The notes below the pieces were generated by a model, which was not told the DNA's origin, ran no database searches, and worked only from the letters and a program-made list of their open reading frames with translations. Made by a program: the position numbers and the translations under genes. DNA of 39,054 nucleotides, from IMG/VR virus record IMGVR_UViG_3300032086_004087, positions 1 through 39,054 of that record. The stretch is one strand, 5' to 3'. Positions 23,626-30,725 of this stretch are shown here, piece after piece (position 1 is the stretch's first letter; every line of letters begins with the position of its first letter). Origin of the DNA: a virus.

Positions 23626-24593
23626 TTTATAGAATTTAATGTTAAATTTTTTTGTATAGTTCTCACGACTTCTTGAACCTTTTCTTTTGCTTTACCAGGG
23701 TCTGATATATATTCCATAGGTCCTCTTATAATATCGTTCCGAAAATACCCCATATTCGACCCGTGAGGTGTACAAGAACATTTGGTTGTATTTATTTGGT
23801 TACCCCAGCACGTTTCCCCAGTAAAAAACAAATGATAATAATATTTTATATTGAGCTTTTTGTACATGTCTTCATGATAAGATTTTGTCATGAGGGACTT
23901 TTTAAAATAAACTAAGGTATTAATAGTTATTTTATTTAAAAAGGTATCCATGGAGTTTGAATCTCCGTAAAAATAATTATCTGCAACAAATAAATTACCT
24001 TGAAAAACGTCTATCTTTTGTACATGAATCTCATTTAAGCGACCAGGTAAAAAGCGTTCACCTGCTCTTAAAAACTCATCCCATTCTTTTTCGTTTTTTG
24101 GTGCTCGATCGGGGTTCCAAGCAAGAAATAAATCTGGTCGAATTCTAAAAACTATGTCATATTTAAAATTATGCTTTTTTTCGTATTCTTGTTTTAATTT
24201 ATTACATTCTTCTGCGACAAAATATTGATTTATTTTTTTAAAGTTTTCACCTTTACATTCTTCATACTTTTCTGGTAAATAATTTTTAATAAGAGACTTG
24301 AGCTTTACCCGTTTGTCATCAATAACGTACTTTTTAGGTTCAAAAGAATTAATATAATTTTTTATTTCCTCCTCTTTTAATTTTACGACTTCTTTATTGA
24401 TAAAGTCTTCTTTTCTATCATTATAATAGTTAATTCTTTGAGCTTCATACGAAATATGAGAGTAATTGCTTGTATATATAAAGTAATCTACTTTAGCTCC
24501 TTCTTTAAGCTCATTAAAGAACGATTTTATATATGGAATACATGATTCTGGTTCGCGTATTACTCCACTTATACATACTGCTACTCTTTTCAT
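23622..24593 (-). CDS. Array paralogue 1: glycosyltransferase-like protein
   Basis: The 323-residue protein begins MKRVAVCISGVIREPESCIP and keeps KINQYFVAEECNKLKQEYEK and FKYDIVFRIRPDLFLAW. It is closest to the gene at 22558, sharing both the opening and the segments VDYFIYTS, YINSFEPKKYVIDD and GPMEYISDPGKAK. The distal part differs in an insertion around TGETCWGNQ. It is the first of the five paralogues after the radical SAM gene, separated by three bases. Confidence 0.63.
   Translation of the reverse strand: MKRVAVCISGVIREPESCIPYIKSFFNELKEGAKVDYFIYTSNYSHISYEAQRINYYNDRKEDFINKEVVKLKEEEIKNYINSFEPKKYVIDDKRVKLKSLIKNYLPEKYEECKGENFKKINQYFVAEECNKLKQEYEKKHNFKYDIVFRIRPDLFLAWNPDRAPKNEKEWDEFLRAGERFLPGRLNEIHVQKIDVFQGNLFVADNYFYGDSNSMDTFLNKITINTLVYFKKSLMTKSYHEDMYKKLNIKYYYHLFFTGETCWGNQINTTKCSCTPHGSNMGYFRNDIIRGPMEYISDPGKAKEKVQEVVRTIQKNLTLNSIK
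24529..24593 (-). repeat. Duplicated 65-bp 5' coding segment, copy B
   Basis: This is the partner of 23561-23625, with three mismatches. It covers the first codons of array paralogue 1. A second shared block lies around 23165-23250 and 24155-24240, with a weaker third copy near 22205-22280. Confidence 0.85.
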
Positions 24594-24596
24594 GTT

Positions 24597-25655
24597 TTAA
24601 TCAGTGATAAAATCCGTCAAATTACCCCAGTCGTGTTTATAATAATGATAATCTTGATTAAGAACTTTTAAAAACTGTACATGTTCCGGATGTTTTGAGT
24701 CAAAAATATTGTGAATGTTATAATCTTTATCTGTAAATGTCCCCCAGTTAAAAATTCGTGATGTATATGAATTAAAGTCATGAGCTTGAGCTATTTGAAT
24801 GAACTCAGGTATACTTTTATAATTATTTTTTTGTACACACATATCTAATCGGACACTTTTTAGTCCGAGTTGTTGTATAAAGTGTAAATTTTTCATTAAT
24901 TTATCCCAATCTCCACCTACTCTTACTTTATTATAATGTTCTTTTATACCTCCATCTAAACTTATTATGGCGCTAATATGTTCAGTAATCTTATGTAGGT
25001 TTTTCAACCGATCCCAACGTTTCTCATCAAATAGAACACCATTAGTTTGTAAGCATATACTTATTTCAGGGTTCTTTTTAAGATCTATTTTTCGCATTAA
25101 CTCAAAAAACGATGGAGAACCAAATGGATCGCCTGATCCGGTTATATTAAGATGTACCTTATGAGGTTTACTATGAATCATACGAAGTAGTCTTTTGTTT
25201 ATCATCATAGTAGTTTTATATTTGTCTGGTTCATTTTTCTCACTGTACTGTATCAAGTTTTTTCTACAACTAGGGCATCTTAAGTTACAAGATTTGTCGT
25301 AGCATAAATTAATAGTACTAGGTGGTTGAGCTACATCCATTTCAAACTCTAAAATAAACTTCATCTCATCTCCCCACTTACCATCAAGTACGTCTTGCCT
25401 AGTAGGCAATGTACCGTTTTGTATTTTTGGACATTCCTCCGCATTACACATACTAAAAGAGCCATCAAGTATAGACCGTCGAAAAGCTTTACTTCTTTTA
25501 CTATTCCATTCTTGGTAAAAATCTAAATCTGGAGTTAAATCTCCTATACGGTTATGATTTACCCATCGTGGACAACAGTTAAATAACCCCTTTTCTTGTA
25601 TTTCTAGAAAGGTCCAAGGATGTTCACAAAACTTAGTTGATAGTTCTTTATCCAT
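24597..25655 (-). CDS. Radical SAM protein with N-terminal Cys domain
   Basis: The 352-residue protein has the radical SAM cluster motif CNLRCPSC at C123, C127 and C130. TGSGDPFGS takes the place of the GGEP-like SAM motif, and CLQTNGVLF is the beta-4 strand. Ahead of it, residues 1-80 carry C10, C27, C28, C70 and C75 in a context (FCEHPWTFLEIQEKGLFNCC) that resembles the auxiliary-cluster SPASM/twitch domains, which usually follow rather than precede the barrel. It opens the minus-strand operon ahead of the paralogue array. Substrate unknown; modification of a sugar or of a peptide are both possible. Confidence 0.85.
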   Translation of the reverse strand: MDKELSTKFCEHPWTFLEIQEKGLFNCCPRWVNHNRIGDLTPDLDFYQEWNSKRSKAFRRSILDGSFSMCNAEECPKIQNGTLPTRQDVLDGKWGDEMKFILEFEMDVAQPPSTINLCYDKSCNLRCPSCRKNLIQYSEKNEPDKYKTTMMINKRLLRMIHSKPHKVHLNITGSGDPFGSPSFFELMRKIDLKKNPEISICLQTNGVLFDEKRWDRLKNLHKITEHISAIISLDGGIKEHYNKVRVGGDWDKLMKNLHFIQQLGLKSVRLDMCVQKNNYKSIPEFIQIAQAHDFNSYTSRIFNWGTFTDKDYNIHNIFDSKHPEHVQFLKVLNQDYHYYKHDWGNLTDFITD

Positions 25656-25656
25656 G

Positions 25657-25670
25657 TATAATTAATTATA
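25657..25670. promoter_or_regulatory. Palindromic bidirectional -10 region
   Basis: TATAATTAATTATA is a perfect 14-bp palindrome with TATAAT on each strand. It sits in the 20-base gap between the divergent radical SAM gene (start 25655) and the gene at 25676. Possible -35 boxes, TTGATA (25637-25642) on plus and TTGTAT (25690-25685) on minus, both lie 14 bases away, shorter than ideal. It is the only evident place for a promoter of the minus-strand operon. Confidence 0.5.
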
Positions 25671-25675
25671 GAGTT

Positions 25676-26077
25676 ATGCCAAGTATACAAGCAGCTAAAC
25701 CTGAGATTAAAGAGATCTTCTTCAATGGTGTGCAATATAAACCCAATCAGAAGGATGTTGAAGAAATTACTTTTTTAGGCACTACAACTATTCAAGCAAA
25801 GGTTAAAGAGAACTTAACTATATTCTGGAACCCTCTTACATGGGACTGGACTAAAGCAGCAGACAAGAGCGCATACGAAACCAAATACAAAAGAAAGACT
25901 AGACCTGTGTATTTCAAAGAAAAGGTCTTTCTTGTTGAGACTTCTAAAATGAAAAAGGGTATTGTTGACGATGAGTTCGTTGATACTGCTGAATTACCAA
26001 TTGGTATTGTTGTGTATTGGGAAGCTGATACTGAAGAATGGCAGATGCTTGGTTATAAAGAAAACTTACTTCGATAG
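25676..26077 (+). CDS. Hypothetical protein, 133 residues, lone gene in the glycan block
   Basis: I do not recognise the family. From ATG 25676 the product runs MPSIQAAKPEIKEIFFNGVQ and is rich in beta-prone and charged residues (TIFWNPLTWDWTKAAD, IGIVVYWEADTEEWQM), with no membrane segment. An in-frame TTG at 25637 would start inside the opposite gene and is less likely. Its base and codon use look less AT-biased than the glycosyltransferase genes on each side, more like the core phage genes. It may be an old core gene left between two glycan segments. Confidence 0.7.
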   Translation: MPSIQAAKPEIKEIFFNGVQYKPNQKDVEEITFLGTTTIQAKVKENLTIFWNPLTWDWTKAADKSAYETKYKRKTRPVYFKEKVFLVETSKMKKGIVDDEFVDTAELPIGIVVYWEADTEEWQMLGYKENLLR

Positions 26078-26081
26078 ATGA

Positions 26082-27035
26082 GTGAAAAAAACCGCATGTA
26101 TCTATACTTCTAATACAGGTGTAGGCCTCATATCCGATGTAAACCTCATACAAGATCTATTATATGAAGATTTTGATATTGATGTAGTATATTTAGAGTG
26201 GGATATTAATGATTCTGCAACACATTCGGTGTTTGCTAATTATGATATTGGTATTTTTATACAAGAATTTGGAGAGCAATGGCTCGATCGAAATAAAATT
26301 AATATTTTAATTGCTAATGAAGAGTGGATCTTAAAAGATAAGCTCTTAAAATTAAAATATTTTAATAAAATTATAACCAAATCTAGTTTCGCAAAATATT
26401 TGTTATCTCCATACAACAGTAATATAGTAAATACAGGGTTTGTATCTTTAAATAAAAATTTAAATATTGACCCAGCAAAAGAGTTCTTACATCTCGCCGG
26501 TAAGAGTTCTCAAAAAGGTACTGAAGCGGTTTTAAGTTGTTTTAATAACAACAAACTTAACTTAACATTTTTACAAAGCGACAGAGAGTTCAATAATATA
26601 AACTCTAATATACATTATATATCAGAATTTATACCTTCAGAAGATATAGCGCTTAATCTCAATAACCATAGTATACATTTATGCCCTAGTATATACGAAG
26701 GCTGGGGCCACTATTTATACGAAGGAATGTCAACTGGTGCTTTAATTTATGCAACAAAAATTCCTATGTTTGTTGAATGGATTGATCCTGATCTGGTAGT
26801 TTTTTTAGATTGTATTTTTTGTTCTAATGATGATACATATCATTTTTTAAAACATAGACATAATGAATGGCCGCATCAAGTTGGTTGGCTAGTTGACAAA
26901 GATCATTTAACGTATGAAATTAATAATTATAAAGCAAATTTAAAAAAACATAAACCTGACAAAGTTCGATCGTTTTTTAAACATATAAATAATCAAAACT
27001 CAAAAAAATTATTTAAAGAACTAACAAACGTATGA
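26082..27035 (+). CDS. GT-B glycosyltransferase
   Basis: The 317-residue protein has a donor-binding half typical of GT4-type enzymes: FLHLAGKSSQKGTEAVLSCF, then LCPSIYEGWGHYLYEGMSTG, which carries the E-G-x-G and E-x-M-xx-G pattern, and ALIYATKIPMFVEW. The N-terminal half is divergent (KKTACIYTSNTGVGLISDVN). The start is GTG at 26082, four bases after the previous stop; the ATG at 26078 lies in another frame and ends after 11 codons. Donor unknown. Confidence 0.75.
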   Translation: MKKTACIYTSNTGVGLISDVNLIQDLLYEDFDIDVVYLEWDINDSATHSVFANYDIGIFIQEFGEQWLDRNKINILIANEEWILKDKLLKLKYFNKIITKSSFAKYLLSPYNSNIVNTGFVSLNKNLNIDPAKEFLHLAGKSSQKGTEAVLSCFNNNKLNLTFLQSDREFNNINSNIHYISEFIPSEDIALNLNNHSIHLCPSIYEGWGHYLYEGMSTGALIYATKIPMFVEWIDPDLVVFLDCIFCSNDDTYHFLKHRHNEWPHQVGWLVDKDHLTYEINNYKANLKKHKPDKVRSFFKHINNQNSKKLFKELTNV

Positions 27036-28315
27036 CTATATTATACAAAATATGTTTTAATATAGATCGTTTTCGCGATCATGAACGACCTGATAGACCT
27101 ATTGCTAGTAATATAAACGATATTATTAAAGTATGCCTTTTTTCTTTAGTAAAAAATTTAACTCCAGAAGACAATATTGTTTTTTTCGTTGATGGTACTG
27201 ATGAACAAAATGTAATTTATAATATATGTGACCAGTTTAATGTTAACTACAAAATTTATAATTTTAATCATAACTGCGCAGCAAAAATTAATAATGAGTG
27301 TATGTTATATATTATTAATAATATAGAAGACGAAAACGAAATTATATATTTGTGCGAAGATGATTATTTACATTATAACAATTGCCTTGTTCATATTAAA
27401 GATTTTATAAAACAGTATCCGGATTTTATTTGTCATCCAGTAGATTATCCAGATTTATATACGAATAAAAATAAACAAACAAGTGAAATAGTTCTATCAA
27501 AAAATAAACATTGGCGCTCTGTTAAAACAACAACATACACAATAGCGTTCACAAAAAAAGTTTTTAATTCAAATTATAATATATTTACAAGTATAAACAA
27601 ATCTTTATTTTACGAACATATTATTAATCTTATATATGTTTCTACTAAATGTTTTTCCCCTATACCATCTTTAATTTCTCATATAGAAATACATTGTTTA
27701 TCTCCGTGTATAGATACAGAAAAAATATTTTACTCTCTGTTTGAGCAGTATAAAAACGCAGGTATAACAGATAGAGGAAATATGACAAACGAGCAATGGT
27801 CATTATTGTATGGTAGAGGAGGTTACGATGGTGTTGGAAGTGGCCCAGGTAGTCTTTTAAAGAACAATCATTCACTTATTGATTGGCTTACCAAATTTAT
27901 AAAAACAAACAATATAAGTACTGTGTTAGATTTAGGTTGCGGGGATATGCAATGGATGCCTGAGGTAGTAAACAACACCTTGGTTAACTACACTGGTGTT
28001 GATTGTGTATCTAATTTAATATTAGACCACAAAAATAAATTTCAAAAATTAAAATTTTTATGTGAGGATATTATTTCCTTTGATATAAAAGAAGAAAAAT
28101 ACGATTTAATATTTTCTAAAGACGTACTACAGCATTTTAATTTTGACAGAGTAAAGCTTTTTATTGATAAAATAATATTATCAAGTAGTAAGCATAGTAT
28201 AATAGTTACACCAGGTAATGTTAATTCTGATACTGAAAATTATCTTCTCCAAAATAACTTTACATTAGCTACTACATATCAAAGCGATGAAATAAAAAAA
28301 ATCTTTTGTAAATGA
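27032..28315 (+). CDS. Glycosyltransferase-like and methyltransferase fusion
   Basis: The 427-residue protein has two parts. Residues 1-~250 look like a GT-A glycosyltransferase, with EDNIVFFVDGTDEQ and IIYLCEDDYLHY (EDD as possible metal motif). Residues ~290-427 form a class I methyltransferase with STVLDLGCGDMQWMP, YTGVDCVS and YDLIFSKDVLQHF. A segment MTNEQWSLLYGRGGYDGVGS links them and resembles the start of stand-alone methyltransferases. The fusion suggests that one protein adds and then methylates a sugar. It overlaps both neighbours by four bases. Confidence 0.78.
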   Translation: MTILYKICFNIDRFRDHERPDRPIASNINDIIKVCLFSLVKNLTPEDNIVFFVDGTDEQNVIYNICDQFNVNYKIYNFNHNCAAKINNECMLYIINNIEDENEIIYLCEDDYLHYNNCLVHIKDFIKQYPDFICHPVDYPDLYTNKNKQTSEIVLSKNKHWRSVKTTTYTIAFTKKVFNSNYNIFTSINKSLFYEHIINLIYVSTKCFSPIPSLISHIEIHCLSPCIDTEKIFYSLFEQYKNAGITDRGNMTNEQWSLLYGRGGYDGVGSGPGSLLKNNHSLIDWLTKFIKTNNISTVLDLGCGDMQWMPEVVNNTLVNYTGVDCVSNLILDHKNKFQKLKFLCEDIISFDIKEEKYDLIFSKDVLQHFNFDRVKLFIDKIILSSSKHSIIVTPGNVNSDTENYLLQNNFTLATTYQSDEIKKIFCK

Positions 28316-29148
28316 AATGCGCTATATTACAATCCGTTTGTAATAACTACGACCATATAATATCTCTTACAAGCCCCATTAACAAGCGATATGCAGAGTC
28401 TCATAACGCCGATTATATACTTCACAAACAAATAGTTACTCATAATAGATACCCTGCTTGGAATAAAATATACTCTACCTTAGATTTATTATATAGTAGG
28501 GAGTATGATTACATTTTATTTCTCGATGGAGATGCTGTTATTATAGATATAACAAAAAATTTATTTGATTTATGTATTAACGACCCGGATATTCTTTTAC
28601 ACATAGGAGATGATAATCAAAAAAAGAAAAAATTTAATGTAAACACAGGAGTTTATTTAGTTAAGTGTGACGATTTAATGATTAAATTCTTTGAAAAAAT
28701 CTTACATTATCCTACTTTAAAAAAATACTACACATTAAAATATTGGGAGCAAAATGTTGTTCAACATGAATTAAACCGCTCGAAAAAATATTATTCTAAA
28801 ATAGTCAAAGTGTACGACGGTAATTATTTTAATCATACGGAAGGGGATTGGGTATATCATCCATGTATTGTAATTCCAGAGCCTATGATTTCTCAAACAG
28901 ACAAAATAAAAATATCTTTATTAAAGAAAAAAATTTCAACATTAACTGTCGATCAGAAATTGTATCTCGATAGTAAACTTCTTTCTATTGACCCATTTGC
29001 TGAGGCTGTTTATTCAAGCACAACAGCGCTTGGCCACCTTATTCGAGAAGTACGCTCCCAGAAACTGTTTTTATTAGACTCGTCTTTAAGTAAATCAAAA
29101 AAAATCACAAACATAATTAAGCAGCCAACTGATTATTATGACTCTTGA
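28312..29148 (+). CDS. GT34-like galactosyl/mannosyltransferase
   Basis: The 278-residue protein reads MKCAILQSVCNNYDHIISL at its start, then NKRYAESHNADYILHKQ and YDYILFLDGDAVIID with the DxD metal motif, followed by NVNTGVYLVKC. This order is that of the GMA12/MNN10 (GT34) family. The WEQNVVQHEL segment matches the family's acceptor-side DQ motif. It is the last gene of the glycan block; a 31-base gap with its own promoter separates it from the DUF366-like gene. Donor not determined. Confidence 0.72.
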   Translation: MKCAILQSVCNNYDHIISLTSPINKRYAESHNADYILHKQIVTHNRYPAWNKIYSTLDLLYSREYDYILFLDGDAVIIDITKNLFDLCINDPDILLHIGDDNQKKKKFNVNTGVYLVKCDDLMIKFFEKILHYPTLKKYYTLKYWEQNVVQHELNRSKKYYSKIVKVYDGNYFNHTEGDWVYHPCIVIPEPMISQTDKIKISLLKKKISTLTVDQKLYLDSKLLSIDPFAEAVYSSTTALGHLIREVRSQKLFLLDSSLSKSKKITNIIKQPTDYYDS

Positions 29149-29172
29149 TTATCGCTCTAGATAACATATAAT
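29145..29172 (+). promoter_or_regulatory. Sigma70-like promoter of the DUF366-like gene
   Basis: TTGATT (29145-29150), a 16-base spacer and TATAAT (29167-29172) are seven bases before the ATG at 29180. The -35 and -10 hexamers and the spacer length are identical to those of queD. Confidence 0.7.
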
Positions 29173-29179
29173 TGTTGGT

Positions 29180-29767
29180 ATGATTTTGAGAGATATCGAT
29201 ATCTATGATGGTAATCTTATTCACGGACGGTTTGCTTATAAATATTTTCGCAAAAAGACTCTTCCAATTGGTAACATTGTCGCGTTTCGAGCGCCGATGA
29301 AGGTCGAAACAGAAGGAATGATTGATAATGAAGACCTACTTAATAATGATTTTATATATTCAGATGACGCTGTTAATTTTTGCTGGGAGTTGCCTAATCT
29401 TGACCCTCTTGGTGCTGTATTCTTTCAGCGATTATTTAATACACAAATCGCAAACCTACTGTCGACAAAATATCTTAACGCGCCTATTGAAGTAGATGGT
29501 GATGACCTGATCGTACATAAAGAATTTGAGCAACACGGTATCATCCAACCAAAAGGTAAGTGCAGTGTAAGTATTACCTATTCGAGGAACAATGTCGCGC
29601 TTGGTCACACCGCAATTAACGTCGTCGCAGGTCAAAAAGCACCGTCATTTGCGTTTTCCACGAATTTAACCGATAATCAAGTGGAAGAATTCATGAAAAT
29701 CGTGGTAGATACCTACTATTCCATGGTGGATGACGCGTTTATCGCAACTACAAAACTGACCTTGTGA
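29180..29767 (+). CDS. DUF366-like protein
   Basis: The 195-residue protein resembles DUF366: LIHGRFAYKYF near residue 13, NIVAFRAPMKVETEGMIDNE and the acidic NDFIYSDDAVNF, followed by a long FFQRLFNTQIANLL helix. The family's reaction is not something I can state with certainty. The gene is distinctly richer in GC than its neighbours (48 of 120 bases at 29641-29760, against 25 of 120 at 28681-28740 plus 28921-28980). It shares promoter elements with queD. A role in the same 7-deazaguanine pathway is a hypothesis from that link. Family call is from memory of its pattern. Confidence 0.6.
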   Translation: MILRDIDIYDGNLIHGRFAYKYFRKKTLPIGNIVAFRAPMKVETEGMIDNEDLLNNDFIYSDDAVNFCWELPNLDPLGAVFFQRLFNTQIANLLSTKYLNAPIEVDGDDLIVHKEFEQHGIIQPKGKCSVSITYSRNNVALGHTAINVVAGQKAPSFAFSTNLTDNQVEEFMKIVVDTYYSMVDDAFIATTKLTL

Positions 29768-29793
29768 GGTCGAGTTCTTAGAGAAAAATTTTT

Positions 29794-29822
29794 TTGCAAA
29801 ATTTTAATGAAATTACTATAAG
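29794..29822 (+). promoter_or_regulatory. Sigma70-like promoter of the pyrophosphatase gene
   Basis: TTGCAA (29794-29799), a 17-base spacer and TATAAG (29817-29822) lie 14 bases before the ATG at 29837. It would give a leader of only about seven bases. Confidence 0.6.
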
Positions 29823-29836
29823 GGTTTTAGACTGTC

Positions 29837-30358
29837 ATGAATTTAGTAGAGCGAATACCAATTGGAAACAAGTTCCCGGAAAAAATTAATTGTATTATTG
29901 AAATACCGAAAGGAACGAGCGCAAAATACGAGTACAACGAGGAGTTAGATATATTTCAACTTGCAAGGTGCTTGTATAGCTCGATGATATATACTGCCTC
30001 GTATGGTTTTATACCTCAAACACATGCGCTTGACAACGACCCTTTAGATGTTGTGGTGTATAATAATATACCGATACAAACTGGTACATTAATTGAAGTT
30101 ACTCCTATCGCGACAATAGATATGACCGACAACGGAGATAAAGACTACAAAGTTGTAGCTGTTCCTTGTAGTCATGTAAAGGAATACCGTACCTTAAAAG
30201 ATCTTGAGCCACATTGGGTGAGTACTACACTTAACTTCTTTTCTCATTACAAAGACTTAGAAGATAAGGTTGTAGAGATTGGCGGTTGGTTGTCAAAATC
30301 TCGTACTAAAAAAATAATTACTGAAGCCCACGAAAGATATAATGCCAAAACCAATTAA
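29837..30358 (+). CDS. ppa: Soluble inorganic pyrophosphatase, family I
   Basis: The enzyme hydrolyses pyrophosphate to phosphate. The 173 residues match the bacterial length. IIEIPKGTSAKYEYNEE holds the substrate-binding Glu and Lys, SYGFIPQT the conserved Tyr, ALDNDPLDVVV the Asp cluster (usually DGDPxDVxV, here with Asn), DNGDKDYKVVAVP the second Asp/Lys set, and FFSHYKDLE the Tyr-Lys pair. All catalytic positions I can check are present. It could pull forward the many pyrophosphate-releasing nucleotidyltransfer reactions of DNA and nucleotide-sugar synthesis. A phage copy is uncommon. It overlaps the next gene by 17 bases. Confidence 0.93.
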   Translation: MNLVERIPIGNKFPEKINCIIEIPKGTSAKYEYNEELDIFQLARCLYSSMIYTASYGFIPQTHALDNDPLDVVVYNNIPIQTGTLIEVTPIATIDMTDNGDKDYKVVAVPCSHVKEYRTLKDLEPHWVSTTLNFFSHYKDLEDKVVEIGGWLSKSRTKKIITEAHERYNAKTN

Positions 30359-30725
30359 TAATGTCTTTGATCTCATTAATAACATTGCTTTTGATAGTAA
30401 CCCTGTTGATATCAATATTGCCGATGGTGGGCTTTATTCTCCGTATATTACGAACAGGTATCTTACTCATATTAATCCTCAAATTACTCTTCTTGTTAAC
30501 AACACCGTCAACAAATATGGTATTGCGTTTAGTTCCTTAGATCATTATAAATTTATGTTTAACTTGATACCTAAGACAAAGCGCAAATTTATTCGTTATA
30601 TAAAGAAGAAAAAAGCAGATAAAAAAGAATGCAAACTGTTATCTAAACGATATGAATTATCTGAAAGAGAAATAAATTTGTATTCAGAAACATTTGATGT
30701 AAATATAAAAAAGTATGAACAGTAA
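30342..30725 (+). CDS. gp62-like clamp-loader small subunit
   Basis: In T4, gp62 is the single small subunit that joins gp44 to load the sliding clamp gp45. This 127-residue protein has NVFDLINNIAF at the start, YSPYITNRYLTHINPQITLL (compare the xSPFxVNRxLSxxPDTxL block of cyanophage gp62) and LIPKTKRKFIRYIKKKKAD (compare RKRKRFSKW). The C-terminal helical ELSEREINLYSETF is likewise gp62-like. The match is by motif layout, and short proteins of this type diverge fast. Its DNA-replication role separates it from both flanking genes. Confidence 0.7.
   Translation: MPKPINNVFDLINNIAFDSNPVDINIADGGLYSPYITNRYLTHINPQITLLVNNTVNKYGIAFSSLDHYKFMFNLIPKTKRKFIRYIKKKKADKKECKLLSKRYELSEREINLYSETFDVNIKKYEQ

Noticed and set aside
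19513-25655. Reading the five-gene array as a mobile element or CRISPR-like repeat
   Set aside because: There are no terminal inverted repeats, transposase or short regularly spaced repeats; the similarity is between full coding genes.
29781-29810. Rho-independent terminator after the DUF366-like gene
   Set aside because: There are T and A runs but no GC-rich stem; a promoter reading fits the sequence better.
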